Shown here piece by piece: positions 1 through 5,124 of a stretch of DNA of 5,124 nt. The stretch comes from Balneolaceae bacterium (GTDB lineage Bacteria > Bacteroidota > Rhodothermia > Balneolales > Balneolaceae): assembly GCA_003555185.1 (NCBI GenBank), contig PWFZ01000165.1, forward strand, positions 1-5,124, in the 5' to 3' direction. A program made the translations under genes and the position numbers. Positions within the stretch are counted from its first letter, which is position 1. Each line of letters starts with the position of its first letter. The notes under the pieces are model-generated. The model was given only the letters and a program-made list of their open reading frames with translations. It ran no database searches and was not told the origin of the DNA.

Positions 1-1037
1 CGGACTTCACCTTCATCTGTTAAAACAAAAATTCTCCGTTCATTGATATCGATATCAAAGTGTGATTTTAGACCTACCTCAGATCTAAACAGATATCTGT
101 TTGCTAATTTCCCGATTTCATCAAATTCATGAATCCACAATGGATTCTCATGACTCGTATTTGTAGAAACAAACAGCCGTCCATTTTTACTGACTCCATC
201 AATATATTTCCTCAATGGCTGAATGGCATCCGCTTGACGAAGTATCATATCCATAAAATTATAATATTCGTCAGCTACTGAATCTATTTCCGGTATGGTT
301 AGAGTTTCAGTTTCCCATAGTAGCTCTCCGCTCAGATCATAATTACTAACTTTTGGAAATGCTTCATATACAATAAACACGCTCCCTTTACCACTGTTAA
401 CGGCAAACACATGAGGTTTGAAATAGGCAAATACTTCTCGATTTGATATTGCCGACCTGAATACATCATAGTCAATTTCATCGGCACTCCCTTCAGGGAC
501 TTGCCCAAATTGTGATGGGTTTTCACCATTCCGGTTTATCATTTTAAATAAAGCTTGATCAGCTGTAGAGTTAGGAACAAGCAGTTCTTCCCGGTTGATC
601 ACTGTTGGTTTGTTAATCCGGTGAGTACCGTAGTCTCCGTAAACAATGGAAGAAATGTGATCTCCATCCGGTGAGAATTGATGAATAACGAACTGCCTGT
701 CATCAACCAGAAAAATGGAGTCCTCCAATAAGGAAATATTTGAAACGGATTGATATTCCCCGGGCCCGCTCCCCTTTCTGCCAATCTCATGGGTGATCTC
801 TCCACCGAGTGAAAGTCGCACAACGTTTTCCAGACCACTATCAAATACAATCAACCCTTCATTACCATCAAATCGTATTCTTTGAGGATTAGCTAAAACT
901 ACTTCATCATACGACACAATTGTCTCGAAATCATGAAGTTCAATGGATTCGGGGATATCAACTACTTTTGAATCATCACCACAGGAAATCAGGCCGATAA
1001 ATAAAAACAGATGCAATAAGAAAATTATTTTTCTCAT
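1..1037 (-). CDS. 6-bladed beta-propeller lipoprotein, 3' end cut by window edge
   Basis: The frame is open from ATG at 1037 to the left edge: 345 codons without a stop. The N-terminus is a lipoprotein signal: Arg2-Lys3, a hydrophobic stretch at residues 4-17, then lipobox L-I-S-C with Cys19. The residues after Cys are G-D-D-S, an acidic patch resembling the surface-export signal of Bacteroidota lipoproteins. The family mark is GRKGSGPGEY at residues 86-95 (753-782), which follows an NHL-like strand pattern. This motif is typical of 6-bladed beta-propeller (PF17170-like) proteins. Near the end, 'LWIHEFDEIGKL' aligns with the E-W-W-V-L block of the neighbours, so only about 10-20 residues seem to be missing. 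The start overlaps the upstream stop as TAATG, with AAGGAG just before it, which implies translational coupling. Enzymatic activity is not expected from the sequence and the ligand is unknown. It is the most divergent of the four propeller genes here. Confidence 0.88.
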   Translation of the reverse strand, partial: MRKIIFLLHLFLFIGLISCGDDSKVVDIPESIELHDFETIVSYDEVVLANPQRIRFDGNEGLIVFDSGLENVVRLSLGGEITHEIGRKGSGPGEYQSVSNISLLEDSIFLVDDRQFVIHQFSPDGDHISSIVYGDYGTHRINKPTVINREELLVPNSTADQALFKMINRNGENPSQFGQVPEGSADEIDYDVFRSAISNREVFAYFKPHVFAVNSGKGSVFIVYEAFPKVSNYDLSGELLWETETLTIPEIDSVADEYYNFMDMILRQADAIQPLRKYIDGVSKNGRLFVSTNTSHENPLWIHEFDEIGKLANRYLFRSEVGLKSHFDIDINERRIFVLTDEGEV

Positions 1038-1043
1038 TACTCC
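1035..1043 (-). promoter_or_regulatory. Stop-start overlap TAATG with Shine-Dalgarno, coupling two genes
   Basis: The minus strand reads GGAGTAATG. TAA (1039-1037) ends the small lipoprotein and ATG (1037-1035) starts the propeller gene, sharing one A. The GGAG, preceded by GAA, lies inside the last codons of the upstream gene. It is only 2 bases from the ATG, shorter than the usual spacing. No other gene start in the window has a comparable Shine-Dalgarno sequence, so this site supports both the chosen start and coupled translation. Confidence 0.7.
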
Positions 1044-1354
1044 TTCAAACTTGTCTGATATGCTAGTGAAGGCTTGTACTTATAAATCAGGTGGGTTACA
1101 TCTATGACAACCCCTGTCATTGCATCAGGCTGGACTTCTATATCTACTATGAGATCATACGAGTTCGATAATGTCTCAAATACGTTTTCAAAGAATGAGA
1201 CATGAAGCTCTTTACCGTCAAGCGTAATGATTTCTGTATTGGAAATTTCAACCTCGATTGTCAGTTCCGGCAACTCTGTTAAATCTGCCTCTGCTTTCGA
1301 ACAGCCAAATAATAGGAGGAGAGTGGATACAATTAAAATAGCTCGTTGAGTCAT
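1037..1354 (-). CDS. Small lipoprotein with ExbD/TolR periplasmic-domain-like mature region
   Basis: This gene encodes 105 aa from ATG at 1354 to TAA at 1037-1039. The signal peptide is M-T-Q-R followed by a Leu-rich core at residues 6-16 and lipobox L-F-G-C, giving lipidated Cys18. The mature part of about 87 residues has the order strand, LDGKEL turn, helix (FENVFETL), strand (LIVDIEVQPDA), helix (VVIDVTHLIYKY), strand (AYQTSL). That beta-alpha-beta-alpha-beta order, with an L-D-G-K turn and a 'P-D-x-x-T-G-x-V-x-D-V' stretch, resembles the periplasmic domain of ExbD/TolR. Here it is lipid-anchored instead of carried on a transmembrane helix. The resemblance is read by eye and is an inference; the lipoprotein call is firm. 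The upstream gap is 57 bp, with no Shine-Dalgarno. Its stop overlaps the start of the downstream propeller gene by one base, so the two are probably made in a fixed ratio. It lacks the N-V-E-A-L-A motif of other small propeller-linked peptides. Confidence 0.82.
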   Translation of the reverse strand: MTQRAILIVSTLLLLFGCSKAEADLTELPELTIEVEISNTEIITLDGKELHVSFFENVFETLSNSYDLIVDIEVQPDAMTGVVIDVTHLIYKYKPSLAYQTSLKE

Positions 1355-1381
1355 AGTTAAGATATTTTGGTTAAAGTTATG

Positions 1382-1450
1382 TTTTGAGGGAATTATAATT
1401 TTGGGAAATGGTTAATCCATCTCGATTGCATACCGCACCACCTGCTGTTG
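1382..1450. repeat. Direct repeat copy A: 3' end of the intact propeller gene plus downstream spacer
   Basis: This segment is nearly identical to copy B (2694-2762). It runs from the last coding triplets of the propeller gene across the stop codon into the 57-bp spacer. The non-coding part 1382-1402 is an exact 21-base match to 2694-2714 and contains the palindrome AATTATAATT. The coding part has two exact 14-base runs. On the minus strand the palindrome contains TATAAT at 1392-1397, about 38 bp before the ATG of the small lipoprotein, where a -10 box could lie. No good -35 accompanies it. Confidence 0.8.
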
Positions 1451-2593
1451 GCCGGTCTCCTCGTCGGTTTCGCGGGTGTAAAGTTGAGATTTATCTACTC
1501 TGGCAATTGACGTCCCATCAGGCAGCTCAAATCTCGCCATTAATTGGCCTGTCTCTTCAAGCACCCACCATTCGGTGACTTTTTCATTTTCTGTGTAAAC
1601 CGAAATCCAAATTCGTCCGGAATTGTCTGCAAACATCTGCCGAAGTGCAGGCCAGGTGCCGGGAATCTGCATGGATTGAACTGCATCCCGAAGCTGCTCA
1701 TGGTCATCCACACTGTTTATCGCATCACCCCTGGTCAATTCTTGTTCCTCGAACGGATAATAGAAGGACGAGTGATGATTGGCTTCTGCATCATGAACAT
1801 GAATCAAAAACTCTTCTGTATTTGCCGAATAAATTCGATCCTCACCCGACATGGCTAATAGCCCCCGTGTTTCAAATGGTGGAGGAATAAGAAACCATTC
1901 TGTAACAATATGTTTTGGCTCTGGAATTTCAAAAATGGATTCGGGCTTGTCGCTGTTATGGCCACTCCATTGGTAATATCTGTTTACACCTATACTGTCG
2001 GGGTTTTCTCTGTACAGAAAAGGTGAAGTACGGGATGTTAACAGTAGTGAGCCATCACTCCTGATCGAATGAAAGCCCGGATTCATAAAACCCGGTTCCG
2101 GAAAATTTTCCCAGCTCTCACCGCCTACCACAATCACACCCTCGTATTCGGGAAATTTCCGGGCATCTGTTCCCAATTCGAATATATTGACCCTGTTTCC
2201 ATTTGGATCGTACGCATACAGGCGGTTATCATGAATATTCATTCTGCCCACCCAACGAAATTCACCCGGGCCACCTCCCTCACGTCCAAATCGACCAAGA
2301 TAATCACCGTCTTGCATAAATAGATGAATGGTGTGCTGTCGCGGGTCACCGATATACACCCTGCCATCGCTGTCAGTAATAACCGAACCGAAAGTAGTAA
2401 TTGGATTTTCATCTGTATCGGTGAAAACCTGTTCACGAATGAGTTTAAGGGTATCGGCGTTGACAATATCTGCGGATGAGTAGATTGTCACGTTTTCCAA
2501 TTCCAGAATATGCTTTGGTGCGTCTGCAGATTTTTGCTGGGTACAATTTGCCAATAGGAGTGAAAAAGAGATAGCAGTGATAAGTTTTTTCAT
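1412..2593 (-). CDS. 6-bladed beta-propeller lipoprotein, intact
   Basis: This gene encodes 393 aa from ATG at 2593 to TAA at 1412-1414, and is the only complete propeller gene in the window. The signal peptide is M-K-K plus a hydrophobic core at residues 4-15, with lipobox L-A-N-C and Cys17. Asn before the Cys is less usual than Gly, Ala or Ser. Residues 72-100 read as an NHL-like blade (DGRVYIGD, then a strand ending GDYLG). It leads into GREGGGPGEF at 103-112 (2258-2287), the hallmark of PF17170-like proteins. Further blocks shared with the upstream paralogues are LLAMSGEDRIYS (245-256), YYPF (278-281), TWPAL (313-317), GRIWIS (326-331), EWWVLEETG (341-349) and the tail DEETG..QVVRY (377-388). 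The likely location is periplasm or outer membrane; the function is unknown. No Shine-Dalgarno precedes the ATG, and no in-frame start lies close upstream, so this start is the best choice. Confidence 0.9.
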   Translation of the reverse strand: MKKLITAISFSLLLANCTQQKSADAPKHILELENVTIYSSADIVNADTLKLIREQVFTDTDENPITTFGSVITDSDGRVYIGDPRQHTIHLFMQDGDYLGRFGREGGGPGEFRWVGRMNIHDNRLYAYDPNGNRVNIFELGTDARKFPEYEGVIVVGGESWENFPEPGFMNPGFHSIRSDGSLLLTSRTSPFLYRENPDSIGVNRYYQWSGHNSDKPESIFEIPEPKHIVTEWFLIPPPFETRGLLAMSGEDRIYSANTEEFLIHVHDAEANHHSSFYYPFEEQELTRGDAINSVDDHEQLRDAVQSMQIPGTWPALRQMFADNSGRIWISVYTENEKVTEWWVLEETGQLMARFELPDGTSIARVDKSQLYTRETDEETGQQQVVRYAIEMD

Positions 2594-2661
2594 AGTAATG
2601 AACGTATACTTGAGTAAGTTTTATTGATGAATAGTAGTTATTTGAGCCCTCCTCTACGAAA

Positions 2662-2690
2662 AGAGTAGTTTAAATATTTGAGAGGTGCAA
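2662..2690 (-). promoter_or_regulatory. Weak possible promoter before the intact propeller gene
   Basis: In the 129-bp spacer the minus strand has TTGCAC (2685-2690) and TACTCT (2662-2667) with 17 bases between them, a partial match to the classical boxes. This spacer is the longest in the window, so a secondary start here is reasonable. The match is poor enough to arise by chance in AT-rich DNA. A GGAGG-like run at about 2647-2653 has no start codon behind it. Confidence 0.15.
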
Positions 2691-2693
2691 AAT

Positions 2694-2762
2694 TTTTGAG
2701 GGAATTATAATTTTAGAAATGGTCAATCTATCTCGATTGCATATCGCACCACCTGCTGCAGA
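2694..2762. repeat. Direct repeat copy B: 3' remnant of the frameshifted gene plus downstream spacer
   Basis: This is the partner of copy A. It spans the old C-terminal codons (VVRYAIEID), the former TGA stop and the first bases of the 129-bp spacer upstream of the intact propeller gene. Compared with copy A it differs by one indel (GGG against AG) and scattered substitutions. The non-coding part is as well conserved as the coding part, although the two genes are strongly diverged over most of their length. This fits a retained duplication edge, gene conversion, or a conserved spacer element. Confidence 0.8.
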
Positions 2763-2857
2763 CCAGTCTCTTCATCGGTCTGACGCGTATACATATACCC
2801 ATTATTTATCACTTCAATCGGCTCGTTTCGCGGCCATTCGAACTTAGTGATAAGCTC
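2723..2857 (-). pseudogene. Out-of-frame C-terminal remnant of the 2844-4001 propeller gene
   Basis: Reading from GAG at 2855-2857 to TGA at 2723-2725 gives 44 residues beginning ELITKFEWP and ending QQVVRYAIEID. The intact downstream paralogue has exactly 44 residues after its matching E-E-T-G, ending QQVVRYAIEMD. The equal length and the shared TDEETG and QQVVRYAIE blocks show that this is the true C-terminus of the upstream frame. Restoring two bases, for example one lost GA unit in a GAGAG run at about 2855-2859, would rebuild a protein of 426 aa. No start codon or ribosome site suggests separate translation. The remnant has no internal stop, so the lesion is recent or is a sequencing artefact. 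Confidence 0.85.
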
Positions 2858-4001
2858 CCGTCTCTTCAAGCACCCACCATTCATAGGTATCAAAATCGTC
2901 TACAATCGTTGAAACCCATAACCTTCCTTCATCGTCCACCAAAAGATCATTAAGTGCAGGCCAGGTTTCAGGTAGATTTTCTACTTCCCGGATCATGTTT
3001 GCCAATACTCCATCACCAAGCGGGGAATCTTCATTTTCGTAACGGCGAATAAGTTCATTTTTAGATAACGATAGGTTATCAAATGGATAATGGATCTGTT
3101 GTATATAATCGCCATCCGGTGAGAGTTTATTAATTTTAAAGTCCCCTGATCTCGCGGTATATATACAATCATCACCGGATACTGCAAATAAAGATTTTTC
3201 AAAGAAAGGAAATGTACGTATTGCATTATATGGTATCTCAGTATCCTGTACCAGATACACCATAAGCTTACGATCAAGTTGTTCCAAAAATGGCCCTCGG
3301 ACAATGGTTCCCATTGAGTCCTGAATCACATACCTGATATAACTATCACGATCTTTATATTCATCGGGCCTTCGGTGATGAGAAACTAGCAGCCTGCCGT
3401 CGTTTCTTGGGTAGAAGTTCAGAGGAAAGTGTAGGGTCAGTTTTTTGCCAAAATCACCTTTATTCTTCGGTAATAGCTTTATAGTGTGGGAAAATGAAAA
3501 GTCGTCCAGATTAAAAACCTCAATCCGATCTGGGAAGAAATTATAGGAGTTTTCATAATTCGGAACATACAATCTGTTTGAATATATCCTCAACGTTGTA
3601 TTGGGAGAAATTGCGGCAAATTCTGCAGGCCCCTGTCCCTGACGGCCAATCGATGTTTCGTACGTTCCTTCAGGATCAAAAGCATGTACGGCCGTTTTAT
3701 TTCTATCTGCAATGTACACCCTGTCTTGCATATCTACCGCAAATGCTGAGATGACCCCGACAAGTACATCATCAGTAGACCCAAATGTTTGACTCTTCTC
3801 AAAGTCTATGGTGACGGTTGATTTATTCTCAATGACATCCAATTCAGTAGCTTCATTCTGTGAATCCACCACCTGTAATTCATTTAATTGCGGTATGTAT
3901 ATCTCATCAGGAATTTCTACATCAGGTTCACCTGAACCCGATGCAATGAATAACAAAGTAAAAACAACCAAACAGAGCTTTTCTTGCTTAAATAGGTTCA
4001 T
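2844..4001 (-). CDS. 6-bladed beta-propeller protein, frameshifted near the C-terminus
   Basis: The frame from ATG at 4001 gives 385 aa and stops at TAA 2844-2846. It has the family blocks: DRVYIAD (93-99), GRQGQGPAEF (119-128, 3618-3647; Ala replaces the usual Gly), LFAVSGDDCIYT (271-282), HYPF (304-307), TWPAL (346-350), GRLWVS (359-364) and EWWVLEETG (374-382). After Gly382 it adds only A-Y-H and stops, whereas the downstream paralogue continues for 44 residues. Those 44 residues exist here in another frame, so about 2 bases have been lost at 2855-2859. The signal-like N-terminus (hydrophobic residues 9-20) ends I-A-S-G22 rather than I-A-S-C; codon GGT (3936-3938) is one base from TGT. If made, the product would lack the lipid anchor and the last propeller strands. 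It is probably a decaying paralogue, though a sequencing error could explain the frameshift. Gaps of 89 bp upstream and 129 bp (from the old stop) downstream fit an operon. Confidence 0.8.
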   Translation of the reverse strand: MNLFKQEKLCLVVFTLLFIASGSGEPDVEIPDEIYIPQLNELQVVDSQNEATELDVIENKSTVTIDFEKSQTFGSTDDVLVGVISAFAVDMQDRVYIADRNKTAVHAFDPEGTYETSIGRQGQGPAEFAAISPNTTLRIYSNRLYVPNYENSYNFFPDRIEVFNLDDFSFSHTIKLLPKNKGDFGKKLTLHFPLNFYPRNDGRLLVSHHRRPDEYKDRDSYIRYVIQDSMGTIVRGPFLEQLDRKLMVYLVQDTEIPYNAIRTFPFFEKSLFAVSGDDCIYTARSGDFKINKLSPDGDYIQQIHYPFDNLSLSKNELIRRYENEDSPLGDGVLANMIREVENLPETWPALNDLLVDDEGRLWVSTIVDDFDTYEWWVLEETGAYH

Positions 4002-4031
4002 ACTGTCTCTTATAAATAGTTAATTTTACTC

Positions 4032-4060
4032 AATCTACCGGACTGATTTCACTAAATCAA
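4032..4060 (-). promoter_or_regulatory. Possible promoter with overlapping inverted repeat before the 4001 gene
   Basis: On the minus strand TTGATT (4055-4060) and TAGATT (4032-4037) are 17 bases apart, each matching 4 of 6 of the classical -35 and -10 boxes. They would place transcription start about 25 bases before the ATG at 4001. A perfect 6-bp inverted repeat with a 4-base loop (4044-4059) overlaps the -35 box and spacer, as an operator might. No T-run follows it, so it is not a terminator. Bacteroidota use a different promoter consensus (TAnnTTTG), which I do not see here. This is a weak call. Confidence 0.25.
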
Positions 4061-4090
4061 TAATAAAACGATCTCTCTAATAGCTCTTCA

Positions 4091-5124
4091 CTAATTTTCC
4101 GTCAGTTCAATCCGGTACTTCACCACATATTCGACATCCGTTTCTTTATCAATCTCTTTGGCGAAAAGATATCCGTCTTTGATGTCGAATATTGTTTTAC
4201 GTGGACGCTGCAACTTCGCCAATAGTTCGCCCGATGGGGACAGAATCCACCACTCATTATTCTTACGCTGTCCATCCATCGGCACTGCTGCCCAGATCCT
4301 GTTTTCATCATCCAACATCAAATTATCCAAAATGGGGTTGGTCTCCGGCAACTCATTATCCATGCTTTCAAGCCCCTTCTCTATATCCCGTGCATTGTAT
4401 CCAAAAGGTGCTGTTTTGGCATACTCATCAAGATCAAATGGCAAGCCCTTGAGAGGATAATAAATCGCAGATTGGTAGATGCCGTTTGAGTCGTATTTCT
4501 TAATCAGAAAATCACTGGTCCAAATCGAGTATAATTCATCTTCGCTAGATAGTGCGGTAAGGGTTTGCCCCATCATTTGCCCCAACCTTAATGATGGGGT
4601 CATCGTTTTAGTTGACGCGTTTATCGAAAGAGAACTCGGAAATACAAGAGGTTCAAAATTCAACACATTTCCGTCTGTATCCATAAGCAGATATTTAAGG
4701 GTATCAGATTCCTGTTGGGAGAAGCTGACTAAGTGATTCCCATCTTTTCTGGCCATAATCAGACCTACCCTCATACCCTGAACAGCTTCATGATCTCTGA
4801 TTTCCAATTGCTCAAGCAGCATCGAACGGTCAAAGGAGTAATCATCTGTATTGAAAATAGTTAAACGTTGATTTGTGACATCACGAATGAACACTTTTCC
4901 AGCCTTGGCTTGCACGTCAAATACAAAGCCATACTCACCGGGCCCTCTGCCATGTCTACCAAGTTGAGTATGAAAAGTGCCATTTTCATCATAGACGTAG
5001 ATAGAATGTTCGTTATTTGTGTTTGTGTTCGCATTAAGAATAATGACTCTTCCCTGATCATCAACAACGGCATCATCTAGAGTAGTTAAATAAGGCTCAC
5101 CTGTTTCTCCAAACGTTTGCTGAG
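4091..5124 (-). CDS. 6-bladed beta-propeller protein, 5' end cut by window edge
   Basis: The frame is open from the right edge to TAG at 4091-4093, giving 343 visible residues. A GTG at 4915 could be mistaken for a start. However, the same frame continues upstream with clear family sequence: QQTFGETGE near the edge, DDQGRVIIL at about 5039-5065, and GRHGRGPGEY at 4931-4960. The real start, with the signal peptide and roughly 60-70 residues judged from the paralogues, therefore lies outside the window. Downstream blocks match the other copies: LTALSSEDELYS, IYYPL, ETNPIL, NRIWAA, EWWILSPSGELL, and a tail with VVKYRIE. A run N-T-N-T-N-N-E at about 5009-5029 looks like an inserted loop in the blade before the glycine motif. 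It was probably a secreted lipoprotein like its neighbours, but the anchor cannot be seen. The specific role is unknown. Confidence 0.87.
   Translation of the reverse strand, partial: QQTFGETGEPYLTTLDDAVVDDQGRVIILNANTNTNNEHSIYVYDENGTFHTQLGRHGRGPGEYGFVFDVQAKAGKVFIRDVTNQRLTIFNTDDYSFDRSMLLEQLEIRDHEAVQGMRVGLIMARKDGNHLVSFSQQESDTLKYLLMDTDGNVLNFEPLVFPSSLSINASTKTMTPSLRLGQMMGQTLTALSSEDELYSIWTSDFLIKKYDSNGIYQSAIYYPLKGLPFDLDEYAKTAPFGYNARDIEKGLESMDNELPETNPILDNLMLDDENRIWAAVPMDGQRKNNEWWILSPSGELLAKLQRPRKTIFDIKDGYLFAKEIDKETDVEYVVKYRIELTEN
4568..4599. repeat. 10-bp perfect inverted repeat inside a propeller gene
   Basis: CCCCATCATT (4568-4577) and AATGATGGGG (4590-4599) are perfect reverse complements separated by 12 bases. 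They would form a fairly stable stem in either transcript. The segment lies inside coding sequence (around S-L-R-L-G-Q-M-M-G) and no T-run follows on the coding strand, so it is not a terminator. It may be chance. Confidence 0.6.

Noticed and set aside
43..58. Perfect 16-base palindrome TTGATATCGATATCAA.
   Set aside because: It lies inside coding sequence for F-D-I-D-I-N and results from two adjacent GATATC codon pairs, each a palindrome by itself.
1037..1354. Small gene as an NVEALA-type peptide precursor, known to sit beside propeller lipoproteins in Bacteroidales.
   Set aside because: The N-V-E-A-L-A motif is absent, the protein has a lipobox, and its mature part looks folded and ExbD-like.
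1544..1890. Overlapping plus-strand frames of 81-104 aa opposite the intact propeller gene.
   Set aside because: They are shadows of a well-supported minus-strand gene, with no signal peptide, ribosome site or recognisable motif.
2649..2670. Hairpin CTCT...AGAG as a terminator after the frameshifted gene.
   Set aside because: The stem is only 4 bp and has no T-run on the coding strand.
2844..2861. Programmed ribosomal frameshift joining the two frames.
   Set aside because: There is no slippery heptamer, and the exact length match to the paralogue is explained by a simple 2-base loss in a GA run.
3808..4023. Plus-strand 71-aa frame opposite the start of the frameshifted gene.
   Set aside because: It is antisense to a recognisable signal peptide and blade sequence and has no promoter or family feature of its own.
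4091..4915. GTG at 4915 as the real start of a 274-aa protein.
   Set aside because: The same frame continues upstream to the window edge with clear family sequence, including the glycine-rich motif at 4931-4960, so the GTG is internal.

Overview
All genes in this window lie on the minus strand, so transcription runs from right to left. The sequence looks like a Bacteroidota or Balneolota/Rhodothermota-type genome. It is AT-leaning, has secreted lipoproteins with short lipoboxes, mostly lacks Shine-Dalgarno sequences, and carries a tandem set of '6-bladed beta-propeller' lipoproteins, a family that is multi-copy in those phyla. The phylum is inferred from gene content and style only; there is no rRNA or housekeeping gene to confirm it.

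Layout in transcription order. (1) 5124-4091: a propeller protein whose N-terminus is cut by the right edge. (2) 4001-2844: a second propeller protein, frameshifted near its 3' end; its missing C-terminus survives out of frame down to 2723. It also has Gly where the lipobox Cys should be. (3) 2593-1412: an intact 393-aa propeller lipoprotein. (4) 1354-1037: a 105-aa lipoprotein whose mature part resembles the periplasmic domain of ExbD/TolR. (5) 1037-1: a more divergent propeller lipoprotein, start-coupled to gene 4 through TAATG, with its last few residues beyond the left edge. Intergenic gaps are 89, 129 and 57 bp and then a 1-base overlap. No stretch over 300 bp lacks a gene. I see no tRNA, rRNA, CRISPR, insertion sequence or convincing intrinsic terminator.

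The four propeller proteins share a glycine-rich motif of the type G-R-x-G-x-G-P-[GA]-E-[FY]. Three of them also share a C-terminal block of the type E-W-W-[VI]-L. The array therefore looks like tandem duplication followed by divergence, with one copy now decaying. Patches of near-identical DNA at the 3' ends of the second and third genes continue past the stop codons, which suggests a recent exchange or a retained duplication edge. The biochemical role of the family is unknown. The most distinctive pairing is a small ExbD-like lipoprotein translationally coupled to a beta-propeller lipoprotein with an acidic patch after its Cys.
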